A DNA stretch of 64,000 nt from an uncultured Lachnospiraceae bacterium. Its GTDB lineage: Bacteria > Bacillota > Clostridia > Lachnospirales > Lachnospiraceae. Below, piece by piece: positions 28,108 through 35,200 of the stretch (positions are counted from its first letter, which is position 1; each line of letters begins with the position of its first letter). The stretch covers positions 248,001 through 312,000 of the forward strand of contig CANQYY010000001.1 in NCBI GenBank assembly GCA_947628225.1. The letters are read 5' to 3'. The notes beneath the pieces are model-generated. The model was not told the origin of the DNA, made no database searches, and was given only the letters and a program-made list of their open reading frames with translations. The position numbers and the translations under genes were made by a program.

Positions 28108-28450
28108 GTCTATTTCTCCTTTCATTCTTTTTTTCCTGATTCTTTTCCTCCCATGCGGCAAAGGGCTCCACCAGTATTTTGGCAAGCAGTTCCAACCGTT
28201 CTACTGGCGGCAGTTCCGCCGAAAAAGCGAGCGCTTCCAAAATGGTGCATTTTTCACCGACATCAAAAGGAGGAACGTACCACCGTATTTCCTGACTGTA
28301 CATCTCCATAAAACGGGAGCCCCCGAGCAGCTCATCCCAGCCGTAAAAATAAGAGTCTAACGGCAAAGGGAAAATGGCAGAATAGCCGGGGCTGTCCCTC
28401 CCTGCCTTTTGCAGCCTTTCTTCAAGGGGTATCAGATTTATTTTTCCCAT
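28043..28450 (-). CDS. Hypothetical protein upstream of the ClpP-like gene
   Basis: 135 residues; the ATG at 28448-28450 has GGGAGG ten bases upstream (a nearer ATG at 28459 would be too close). No domain is recognised. The middle is mixed hydrophobic (IFPLPLDSYFYGWDELLGG) and the C-terminus is charged and Asn/Lys/Glu-rich, ending inside the ClpP-like gene. Its frame overlaps both neighbours, which supports a real coupled gene. Confidence 0.6.
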   Translation of the reverse strand: MGKINLIPLEERLQKAGRDSPGYSAIFPLPLDSYFYGWDELLGGSRFMEMYSQEIRWYVPPFDVGEKCTILEALAFSAELPPVERLELLAKILVEPFAAWEEKNQEKKNERRNRHESENNNARHCERNQCRAGKL

Positions 28451-28781
28451 ATGCTCCATCCCTCCCTTCAAAGTAGTCCTGAAAAGGAACGGACAGGATA
28501 ACGATGGCTTCTGCCATTGACAAATCCTGTCTGTTTTCCGTCCGCTTCCTGTGGATGAGGGCAGCCGCCTCCTGATAGGTCATCCTGTCTTTATCTGCAA
28601 GTTCCGTGATCCCTAACAGGGCGCACAGCCTTTCCCATTGCCCGTTATAAGGGGCAAGGTAAACGGATACCGGCATAGAGGCAAAAGAACGAAGCACACA
28701 AGGGATATACTCTGTATAAGCCGCATAGCCGTTTAGCATCCTTGACAGCCTGTCATCCAAAAGCATTTTTTCTATCTGCAT
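28422..28781 (-). CDS. Hypothetical protein, first gene of the ClpP-TraG run
   Basis: 119 residues; the ATG at 28779-28781 follows AAAGGAG. Mostly helical, soluble and acidic at the C-terminus. No known domain. It overlaps the next gene by 29 nt. Because of the coupling it probably acts with the ClpP-like and TraG-like proteins, but nothing in the sequence states how. Confidence 0.6.
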   Translation of the reverse strand: MQIEKMLLDDRLSRMLNGYAAYTEYIPCVLRSFASMPVSVYLAPYNGQWERLCALLGITELADKDRMTYQEAAALIHRKRTENRQDLSMAEAIVILSVPFQDYFEGRDGAYGKNKSDTP

Positions 28782-29101
28782 GATTCTCCTTTCTGAAGCG
28801 GACAACAGCCGCTCCTGATTATGTTTTTTCCTGTACCCGGAAGAGCAGGGGAAAGAAACCTACGCTGCCACGCTTTGCGGGCCAGCTTATTGTGATACAG
28901 GAAAAGGCAGCCATACATGCTTAGTCTATGGCTGCCTTTTTCCTGCGGCGTCTGTATCGTCACATCCAATACAAACGCCAACCCCCGCTTTTGGGGATTC
29001 GGGTTCTTTCATTCTTTTTCCCGGAGCCATACATGGCTCTATCGTTGTTTGTTAAATTTTTTGTTGACAAGAGATGCCTGTTCAGCAACAAACGCCCTGC
29101 G
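28782..29101. other. Spacer between the conjugation fragment and the paralogue cluster
   Basis: About 320 bp. It holds the hairpin at 28902-28940 and a smaller inverted repeat (GAGCCAT / ATGGCTC near 29023-29038). A 69-codon minus-strand frame at 28772-28981 runs through the hairpin; it lacks a convincing ribosome site and is probably a remnant of a longer gene. No clear promoter for the downstream 119-residue gene was found. Confidence 0.5.
28902..28940. terminator. Bidirectional terminator-like hairpin
   Basis: A perfect 14-bp stem (AAAAGGCAGCCATA with TATGGCTGCCTTTT) and an 11-base loop. It has T runs on either strand and would insulate the paralogue operon from the conjugation fragment. 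Confidence 0.75.
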
Positions 29102-30100
29102 TCAGGTTGGAGTTACCGCTTTTTTCTGTCTGAACAGTTTGAATTTTGACAGAGAAACTGTATAGTCGTATTTTTCTACTTGTGCTGGTGTCATATTTTT
29201 GTTGACAGGTGCTGTATTTTTCAGGTTGTAGGAATCAGCAACAGTATATGTGTCAACTCCGTGCCAGTAGGTCGTTCCGTTTTTATCTGTTGCTTTGATG
29301 ACACACCAGCCATGGTCAAGTTGGACAGAAATGACAGTTTTTGCTGTTAATCCAACTGCATTTGCTATATCAGTAGCCATATCAGCACCACTTTCACATA
29401 ATCCCTCAAATTCGCCTTTGTATAATAATTTGAAGTATTTGTCACTGTTACGGTGATAGTGATACGTTTCCTTTTCGGCAAATCCTTTGTTACTGTATGT
29501 CATTCTTGCTATGCAATACGTTTCTATAATGAGTGCTTTTTTCTGAGATGGTGTGTATGTTTTGATAACATCGTCCTCAGATAAATAGCTAAGAGGGTTG
29601 TAGTTTGCGTCCTCACGCCAAAGTTTTGCTATTACCGTATATTTACTGGTGTCTACTTTGGTCTTTTTAGTCATGTCTGCTTTCCAGTCAGCCAAAACCT
29701 TACGCAGTCCCTTGTCAGGGTCAGCGATAAGCGATTTTACTTCGTCGATTACTTTCTTTTTATAGCCAGTAGAAGTTGTTTTCTTCTTTTTCGTCGTGAT
29801 TTTGAACTTCTGGGTGTTTTTGTTCGTGTACGTTACCTTTACGGTCTGGGTTTTGCCCACGTCCGTTCCCGATACTTTGAACTTCTTTTTGGCAGTTTTC
29901 TTCACTGTGAAGTTCTTGTTTTTGGAGCTGATTTTTACTTTTTTGATTTTTCTCGAAGTCTTGATTGTTTTTGACTTGCCTTTGGTTACAGTGACCTTTT
30001 TCGTTTTGTACGCTTTTGCGTCTGCAGGAATTCCTGCGGTCAGGCTCATGGCAAGAGCCAGTGTAAGTGTTGCCAGCATAATTTTTACTGTGTTTTTCAT
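29102..30100 (-). CDS. Secreted transglutaminase-like paralogue 1 (intact triad)
   Basis: 332 residues, ATG after AGGAG. A signal peptide (about 1-27, MSLTAGIPADAKA) is followed by a Lys-rich Ig-like domain (about 30-105: VTVTKGKSKTIKTSRKIKKV, GKTQTVKVTYTNKNTQKF) and a helical region with a transglutaminase-like core (about 190-290). Cys is in GLCESGADM, His in LDHGWCVI and Asp in YWHGVDTYT, so the catalytic triad seems intact. Unlike its siblings it has no Pro/Thr linker or C-terminal tail domain. Last gene of a four-gene operon. Substrate unknown. Confidence 0.78.
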   Translation of the reverse strand: MKNTVKIMLATLTLALAMSLTAGIPADAKAYKTKKVTVTKGKSKTIKTSRKIKKVKISSKNKNFTVKKTAKKKFKVSGTDVGKTQTVKVTYTNKNTQKFKITTKKKKTTSTGYKKKVIDEVKSLIADPDKGLRKVLADWKADMTKKTKVDTSKYTVIAKLWREDANYNPLSYLSEDDVIKTYTPSQKKALIIETYCIARMTYSNKGFAEKETYHYHRNSDKYFKLLYKGEFEGLCESGADMATDIANAVGLTAKTVISVQLDHGWCVIKATDKNGTTYWHGVDTYTVADSYNLKNTAPVNKNMTPAQVEKYDYTVSLSKFKLFRQKKAVTPT

Positions 30101-30110
30101 AAGAGTTCGC

Positions 30111-30286
30111 TCCTATCTTTTTATTGTTTATCCGAATACAATTTGCAGTTCATCTAAAATATAGTCATTATGGTTGACGTCAATATACTCGTTACCGTTT
30201 GCGTCAAACCAGCGAGAAACTCCTTTTACCATGTGTTCATACACCGTAACATCTTTATATAGTACTCTGCTGTTCGTAATGTACGG
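30111..30286. repeat. 176-bp near-identical duplicated block, copy 1
   Basis: Aligned against 31425-31600 (offset 1314 bp), this block differs at only two positions that I could see. It covers a leader with the text TCCTATCTTTTTATTG and the sequence coding the C-terminal tail domain. Such near-identity beyond the more divergent catalytic parts points to recent duplication or gene conversion. Confidence 0.9.
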
Positions 30287-30290
30287 ATTA
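30128..30290 (-). pseudogene. Out-of-frame C-terminal tail domain of paralogue 2
   Basis: This stretch encodes SNPYITNSRVLYKDVTVYEH and then RWFDANGNEYIDVNHND, the same tail that is in frame in paralogue 3. Here it lies in a different frame from the end of paralogue 2, which stops at 30291. The Cys/His piece that precedes the tail in paralogues 3 and 4 (TCPGCNAPYRH) is missing, so a deletion seems to have removed it and shifted the frame. Confidence 0.75.
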
Positions 30291-31415
30291 CTAGGTTCTA
30301 TGTGTCGGCTCCGTGGTGGGAACAGGCGTCGGTGTTGGGAACACAAGATGCGTGGTGGTCGGCGTTGGTATCGGCGTCGGAACGGGCGTCGGCGTCGGTT
30401 TTACCGTCGGCGCCACGGTGGGCGCCGGGGTTGTCGCCGGTTTGGTTTTGATTTTTGTTAATAAGGTTTTGAAATATGTTGCACCGTTTGGATTGCAGAC
30501 ATATTTTTTCACTTGGGCTTTTGTGAGTATCTTGTCAGGCACGGATTTGTTCATGCTGTAGGGATATGATGTTGTATAAATGCCGTGCCAGTAAGATGTT
30601 CCGTTTTTGTCTGTTACCCAGATACAAGCCCATCCATGATTGAGTTCATACGATTGCACATATTTTGCTTTTATACCAAGATATTGGCATATGTCATACG
30701 CCATGGTTGCTCCTTCTCCACATTTTCCCCAGAATTGTCCTTGATATAATAATTTGAAGAATGAGTTTTTATTGCGATTATACCAGTAAGATTCTGTTCT
30801 TTTGTGACCTGCTAATCCGTATTGCATTCTTTGACGCAGATATACTTCAAGAATAAGAGCTTTTTTCTGTGATGTCGTGTATGTTTTCATGACTTCATCT
30901 ACTGTCAGCGAACTTATGGATGCACCCAGTCCGTATTTCCAGTTGCCCAGTTTGAACTCATACGTATATCCTGCTCTCGGATTCAGGCGTTTCAGCCAGT
31001 CGTTCAGAACCGTCCGCAGTCCTTGGTCGGGATTTGCTAACAGCGGTTTCAGTTCGTTCACGGTTTTCTGAGCATACGACGGGATGGCTGTCGTTTTTGC
31101 TTTTTTCGTCGTGATTTTGAACTTCTGGGTGTTTTTGTTCGTGTACGTCACTTTTACGGTCTGGGTTTTGCCCACGTCTGTTCCCGATACTTTGAACTTC
31201 TTGTTGGCAGTTTTCCTGACCGTGAAGTTTTTGTTTTTGGAGCTGATTTTTACTTTTTTGATTTTTCTCGAAGTCTTGATTGTTTTTGACTTGCCTTTGG
31301 TTACAGTGACCTTTTTCGCTGTGTACGCTTTTGCGTCTGCAGAGATTCCTGCAGTCAGGCTCATAGCAAGAGCCAGTGTAAGCGTTGTCAGCATAACTTT
31401 TACTGAGTGTTTCAT
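30291..31415 (-). CDS. Secreted transglutaminase-like paralogue 2 (Asp missing, tail out of frame)
   Basis: 374 residues. The ATG at 31413-31415 is chosen because AGGA precedes it; an ATG three codons earlier is too close. Signal peptide, Lys-rich Ig-like domain nearly identical to paralogue 1, then a transglutaminase-like region with Cys in GKCGEGATM and His in LNHGWACIW. The Asp position reads WHGIYTTS, so the third catalytic residue is lost. A long Pro/Thr/Val linker ends early at TEPTHRT. The homologous tail domain follows directly in another frame. Confidence 0.75.
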   Translation of the reverse strand: MKHSVKVMLTTLTLALAMSLTAGISADAKAYTAKKVTVTKGKSKTIKTSRKIKKVKISSKNKNFTVRKTANKKFKVSGTDVGKTQTVKVTYTNKNTQKFKITTKKAKTTAIPSYAQKTVNELKPLLANPDQGLRTVLNDWLKRLNPRAGYTYEFKLGNWKYGLGASISSLTVDEVMKTYTTSQKKALILEVYLRQRMQYGLAGHKRTESYWYNRNKNSFFKLLYQGQFWGKCGEGATMAYDICQYLGIKAKYVQSYELNHGWACIWVTDKNGTSYWHGIYTTSYPYSMNKSVPDKILTKAQVKKYVCNPNGATYFKTLLTKIKTKPATTPAPTVAPTVKPTPTPVPTPIPTPTTTHLVFPTPTPVPTTEPTHRT

Positions 31416-31424
31416 AAGAATCAT

Positions 31425-31600
31425 TCCTATCTTTTTATTGTTTATCCGAATACAATTTGCAGTTCATCTAAAATATAGTCATTATGGTTGACGTCGATAT
31501 ACTCGTTACCGTTTGCGTCAAACCAACGAGAAACTCCTTTTACCATGTGTTCATACACCGTAACATCTTTATATAGTACTCTGCTGTTCGTAATGTACGG
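31425..31600. repeat. 176-bp near-identical duplicated block, copy 2
   Basis: Partner of 30111-30286. It includes the in-frame tail domain of paralogue 3 and the short leader before paralogue 2. Confidence 0.9.
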
Positions 31601-32794
31601 GTTATTGCTTTTGGTATGTCGGTATGGCGCGTTACATCCGGGACAGGTGTAATGGTGTTCGGAAACCGGAACAACAATACGCTGTCCCGGCGTTCCTGTC
31701 GGCGTCTGTGCGGGCGTTACCGTTGGTTTTATCGTCGGTGCGGGTGTTACCGTTGGTTTTACCGTCGGCGCCGGTGCAGTTGGTGTTGTCGCGGTTGATG
31801 TTTTTTGGGGTTTACGCCTGAGAGCGGTATGCCATTCTGTCAGAGCATTTTTACAGACATATTTTTTAAGCTTTTTTTTACTTATTGATCTGCTTGCGTA
31901 ATTCTCTTTACCTACATTACGTACGGATATTCCAATAGATTTTTTCAAACTATAGGCATAGGATGTTGCAGAAACGCCTTTCCAGTAGGATGTGCCATTT
32001 TTATCCGTTACATAAACATTGCACCATGCATGATTTATGTCATGGCAAGATATCCATACAGATTTCATTCCAACAAGTTCGCAAATACTGTTTGCCATTA
32101 CAGCGCCATCCTGACAAACTCCTTTGAACGCGCCATTGTAGAGTTTTTTATACAATTTGTTGCTGAGATATAATTCATTAGAACAACTTCTGCGATTCGC
32201 CATGGAATATATCATCCTATTTTCAAAATAATGTTCAAGGATGAGAGCTTTTTTCTCGGATACTGAGTAATTCCTTATGACCTCATCCCATGACATTTTG
32301 GATACCATTTTGAAACTGCTATTTACGATCACCAACTCCGGTTCATAGTAGTAGGAGCTGTTGAGGCTTCTCATCATACCAGCCAGTACTTTCTTTAATC
32401 CGTTGTCCGGGTCAGCCAGCAGCGGCTTTAACTCATCTAAAATTTTCTTTTCATATGTTGACAGAACGGTCTTGATTTTAAATTTCTGCGTCCGTCCATT
32501 CATGTATGTCACTTTTACAGCCTGCGTCTTGCCATAATCTGAATCCTCTACTTCAAATTTATTTCTCTTCTTTGTGTATAAGAGGTTTGCTGCAAAGTGT
32601 TTGTTTTTGCTGCAGATTTTCACTTTCTTAATTTTTCTCGAGGTTTTCACATCCTTACAGCAACCTCGCATTATTTTTACCGTCCGTGTTTTGTAGGTTT
32701 TGGTTTTCTTTTCTGCTGCGTCTGCAGTTGTTCCTGTTACGTGCAGCGCAAGCGTAAACAACAATGCTATCAGCATGATTTTGCATATTTTCAT
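31442..32794 (-). CDS. Secreted transglutaminase-like paralogue 3 with CPGC and EF-hand-like tail
   Basis: 450 residues, ATG after GAGAGG. Signal peptide (about 1-27), a more divergent Lys-rich Ig-like domain (GCCKDVKTSRKIKKVKI), then a transglutaminase-like region with Cys in GVCQDGAVM and His in INHAWCNVY. The Asp site reads YWKGVSATS, so Asp is replaced. A Pro/Thr linker (PTVTPAPTIKPTVTPA) leads to a tail with HHYTCPGCNAPYRH and the Asp/Asn-rich motif DANGNEYIDVNHND, which resembles a dockerin/EF-hand calcium loop. Probably a binding rather than catalytic protein; inference. Confidence 0.75.
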   Translation of the reverse strand: MKICKIMLIALLFTLALHVTGTTADAAEKKTKTYKTRTVKIMRGCCKDVKTSRKIKKVKICSKNKHFAANLLYTKKRNKFEVEDSDYGKTQAVKVTYMNGRTQKFKIKTVLSTYEKKILDELKPLLADPDNGLKKVLAGMMRSLNSSYYYEPELVIVNSSFKMVSKMSWDEVIRNYSVSEKKALILEHYFENRMIYSMANRRSCSNELYLSNKLYKKLYNGAFKGVCQDGAVMANSICELVGMKSVWISCHDINHAWCNVYVTDKNGTSYWKGVSATSYAYSLKKSIGISVRNVGKENYASRSISKKKLKKYVCKNALTEWHTALRRKPQKTSTATTPTAPAPTVKPTVTPAPTIKPTVTPAQTPTGTPGQRIVVPVSEHHYTCPGCNAPYRHTKSNNPYITNSRVLYKDVTVYEHMVKGVSRWFDANGNEYIDVNHNDYILDELQIVFG

Positions 32795-32834
32795 CAGAAT
32801 CCTCTCTTTCTGTTTTTATATTATTTTAATTCTT

Positions 32835-34163
32835 TCACACATTGCTGAGAGTTTCCAACTCATCTGTGATGAATCCATTATGATTGATGTCAATGTATTC
32901 GTTTCCGTTCGCATCGAAGTAACGGATTCCGGTCGGTGTTGAGTGTTTGTACACTTTATAGCTGCCTACTTCTGTAATTCCGTTTGTGATGTATGGATTG
33001 TTGCTGCTTTTATGTCGATATGGCACGCTGCATCCGGGACAGGTGTATTGATGTTCTGCGAATGGAATAACAATACGCTGTCCCTGCGTTCCTGTCGGTG
33101 TCTGTGCAGGGGTTACCGTTGGTTTTATCGTCGGCGCGGGTGTTACCGTTGGTTTTGGCGTCGGTTTGTTTATAATCTTTCTCTTTAATGCCATGAAATG
33201 AGTTGATGCGTTTGGGCTGCAAACGTATTTCTTTACCTGAGCTTCCGTAAGTAATATTTCTCCATTGTCCCCTGCCGGGATAGAGGCTTTCATGCTGTAA
33301 GGGTAAGATGTTGTATAAATGCCATGCCAGTAAGACGTTCCGTTTTTGCCTTTCGCCCAAATGCAGGCCCATTCATGGTCGAGATCATCTGAACTGACAC
33401 ATTTTGCTTTTATGCCGAGATACCGGCATATATCATATGCCATTCGAGCGCCATCTGAACATACGCCTTTGAATGCGCCGTTATAGAGTTTTTTGAAATA
33501 TGGGTTGGGGTTTTCGCCACGGAATCTGGTATGGCAATATTTCCCTTCATTTGCATAAGAATATGACATCCTTTGACGCAGATATACTTCAAGGATAAGA
33601 GCCTTTTTCTGTGACGTCGTGTAAGTTTTCAGAACTTCCTCTACCGTTAGTGAACTTATTGATGCACCGAGTCCGTATTTCCAGTTACCCAGTTTGAATT
33701 TATAGGTCAAACTTTTTCTTGGATTCAGGCGTTTCAACCAACCCGCCAGAGCTGTCTGCAAGCCTTTATCCGGGTCAGCCAGAAGCGGTTTCAGTTCCTT
33801 CACGATTTTCTTTGCATAAGACGGAATCGACTTTTTTGTCTTTTTCGCCGCTTTGGTCGTGATTTTGAAGGTCTGTGTATTTTTGTTCGTGTAAGTAACC
33901 TTTACAGTCTGTTTCTTTCCTTTATCGGTTTTAGATACTTTGAACTTCTTAGCAGCGGTTTTTTTAACTTTGAAGTTTTTGTTTTTGGAGCTGATTTTTA
34001 CTTTCTTGATTTTTCTCGAAGTCTTGATTGTTTTCGACTTGCCTTTAGTTACGGTTACTGTTTTTGCCTTATAAGCTTTTGCTTCGGCAGTTACTCCGGT
34101 CGTCAGGCTCATCGCAAAAACCAGTGTGAGAGCTGCCATCATAATTTTGATTGTGTTTTTCAT
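32835..34163 (-). CDS. Secreted transglutaminase-like paralogue 4 (Asp missing) with tail
   Basis: 442 residues, ATG after AGGAGAG; first gene of the operon. Signal peptide ending TAEAKA, Lys-rich Ig-like domain, then a transglutaminase-like region with Cys in GVCSDGARM, His in LDHEWACIW (His-Glu-Trp, where siblings have His-Gly/Ala-Trp) and WHGIYTTS at the Asp site. The Pro/Thr linker (PTPKPTVTPAPTIKPTV) and tail (QYTCPGCSVPYRH, then DANGNEYIDINHNGFITDEL) are in frame. The last motif fits a calcium-loop pattern D-x-N-x-N-G-x-I well. Confidence 0.75.
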   Translation of the reverse strand: MKNTIKIMMAALTLVFAMSLTTGVTAEAKAYKAKTVTVTKGKSKTIKTSRKIKKVKISSKNKNFKVKKTAAKKFKVSKTDKGKKQTVKVTYTNKNTQTFKITTKAAKKTKKSIPSYAKKIVKELKPLLADPDKGLQTALAGWLKRLNPRKSLTYKFKLGNWKYGLGASISSLTVEEVLKTYTTSQKKALILEVYLRQRMSYSYANEGKYCHTRFRGENPNPYFKKLYNGAFKGVCSDGARMAYDICRYLGIKAKCVSSDDLDHEWACIWAKGKNGTSYWHGIYTTSYPYSMKASIPAGDNGEILLTEAQVKKYVCSPNASTHFMALKRKIINKPTPKPTVTPAPTIKPTVTPAQTPTGTQGQRIVIPFAEHQYTCPGCSVPYRHKSSNNPYITNGITEVGSYKVYKHSTPTGIRYFDANGNEYIDINHNGFITDELETLSNV

Positions 34164-34251
34164 AAGAAATCTCTCCTATCTCTTGAAAGTTTTCTGTTCA
34201 TTTTTTCTATTTTAATTTCTATTCCATAAAATCTTTGAAATCCTTTGCAAT

Positions 34252-34281
34252 ATTATATCAAAAAACAGCCAATATAGTCAA
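34252..34281 (-). promoter_or_regulatory. Promoter of the four-paralogue operon
   Basis: On the minus strand, -35 TTGACT (34276-34281) and -10 TATAAT (34252-34257) with an 18-bp spacer, about 90 bp before the first start codon. Confidence 0.8.
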
Positions 34282-34287
34282 TATATT
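34271..34287. promoter_or_regulatory. 17-bp palindromic operator candidate, copy 1
   Basis: On the minus strand AATATA-TTGAC-TATATT: perfect 6-bp arms with the -35 box in the centre. The identical sequence is at 46491-46507 in front of the MBOAT operon. A divergently transcribed XRE regulator starts 60 bp away. Confidence 0.7.
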
Positions 34288-34303
34288 AAGTATGTTGAGC
34301 CTG

Positions 34304-34329
34304 TTAAATATGTTATTGTCATATTAAAT
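34304..34329. promoter_or_regulatory. AT-rich dyad before the XRE gene
   Basis: AATATG (34307-34312) and CATATT (34320-34325) are inverted with a 7-bp spacer, and the AT-rich flanks extend the symmetry. It lies just upstream of the XRE gene's ribosome site, so it may serve autoregulation. It differs from the 17-bp palindrome in spacing. Confidence 0.4.
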
Positions 34330-34347
34330 AAGGAGTGTGCTTTATAT

Positions 34348-34551
34348 ATGATTTCATATAAGCCGTTTTTTGACACGTTAGCCAGAAAGAACATATCTGA
34401 ATATGAACTGATTTTTAAGCAGGGAATATCTTCAAATACCATACACAGGATGAAGAAAGGGGAAGCCATTACCACCAAAACGATTGACACCCTGTGCTTT
34501 ATTCTTGACTGCTCTGTTTCAGAAATTATAGAACATGATAAAACCAAGTGA
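34348..34551 (+). CDS. Small XRE (Cro/C1-type) transcriptional regulator
   Basis: 67 residues, only the helix-turn-helix domain. Helix pair YELIFKQGISSNTIHRMKKG and the following TKTIDTLCFILDCSVSEII match the single-domain XRE (HTH_26) family. AAGGAG lies 12 bases before the ATG, a long spacing. It is divergent from the paralogue operon and placed directly against the palindrome, which makes it the first candidate regulator of both operons. Confidence 0.88.
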   Translation: MISYKPFFDTLARKNISEYELIFKQGISSNTIHRMKKGEAITTKTIDTLCFILDCSVSEIIEHDKTK

Positions 34552-34553
34552 CT

Positions 34554-34847
34554 TTATTTAATCGTTCCGGGCTTTTCACCTTCCAATTTCTTTTCAAAGA
34601 ACAAAACGGCATCTTCCAGATCATTTTCCACAAATTCTTTTGACCAGTTTAAGAAATCCAGTTTATGCTTTGGAAAATATCCCTCCGGAACATTACCCAG
34701 AGTTTCCAGTATGCCTGCCATCCTTGAAAACTCCATTGCCGTCATGATAACTTTACGGTTTTGGAAAGTTTGGTTTTCTGTCGGAATTTCAAACTCCAAA
34801 AAACCGCGGTTTCCCAGATTGTCCTTTACTTCCATTTTCTGTTGCAT
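34554..34847 (-). CDS. Hypothetical protein between XRE and RepL genes
   Basis: 97 residues, ATG after AAAGGAGG at ideal spacing. Acidic and probably mixed alpha/beta: FLEFEIPTENQTF, then a helix-rich half (LDFLNWSKEFVENDLEDAV). No family recognised. It is convergent with the XRE gene (2-bp gap). Its 5' leader contains the tandem hairpins at 34900-34967. Confidence 0.65.
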   Translation of the reverse strand: MQQKMEVKDNLGNRGFLEFEIPTENQTFQNRKVIMTAMEFSRMAGILETLGNVPEGYFPKHKLDFLNWSKEFVENDLEDAVLFFEKKLEGEKPGTIK

Positions 34848-34899
34848 TACAAATTCCTCCTTTTCCTTGACTTGGATTTTAACTTCTTAACTTCAATTC

Positions 34900-34967
34900 T
34901 TTACCCGGGCATCGAAGATGCCCATTAACTTTATCTAAAACTTTTTACCCGGGCATCATAGATGCCT
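34900..34967. repeat. Tandem hairpin repeats upstream of repL
   Basis: Two copies of TTTACCCGGGCATC plus a three-base loop plus GATGCC, 44 bp apart (stems 34907-34923 and 34951-34967). They could be plasmid iteron or copy-control elements for RepL, or structured leader of the 97-residue gene. The rest of 34848-35200 is A/T-rich with a purine run around 35006-35040 and holds no gene. Confidence 0.65.
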
Positions 34968-35096
34968 ATTATTTTTTTATCTGATTTTCATATAATATAA
35001 TAGATAAAGAGGAAAGAAAAATAAAAAAAGGAAAAATAAAAACCGTATTGCCCTATATTTAGGAGTTTTCACTGCTTTTCCCCGCAATTTTTTTCA

Positions 35097-35125
35097 TTGT
35101 ATTTTTTTGATAACTTTGATATAAT
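35097..35125 (+). promoter_or_regulatory. Promoter of repL
   Basis: -35 TTGTAT (35097-35102) and -10 TATAAT (35120-35125) with a 17-bp spacer. Confidence 0.65.
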
Positions 35126-35135
35126 TATTTATATC
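35118..35135. promoter_or_regulatory. Inverted repeat over the repL -10 box
   Basis: GATATAA and TTATATC form perfect 7-bp arms with a four-base centre. They cover the -10 element, so a bound protein would block transcription. Autoregulation by RepL is a plausible reading. Confidence 0.55.
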
Positions 35136-35200
35136 ATACAATGCTGTTACTTTTGATTGCCGGAATCGTAGGATAAAAAATTTGAGAAAGGACAATTACC

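Noticed and set aside
28772..28981. 69-codon minus-strand frame
   Set aside because: Runs through the perfect hairpin and lacks a ribosome site; at most a gene remnant.
30300..30440. Short repeated GTCGGCG units resembling a CRISPR or VNTR array
   Set aside because: They code the Pro/Thr/Val linker of paralogue 2 in frame; there are no spacers or regular unit length.
34900..34967. Type III toxin-antitoxin repeat RNA
   Set aside because: Only two repeats and the adjacent 97-residue protein does not look like a ToxN/AbiQ nuclease.
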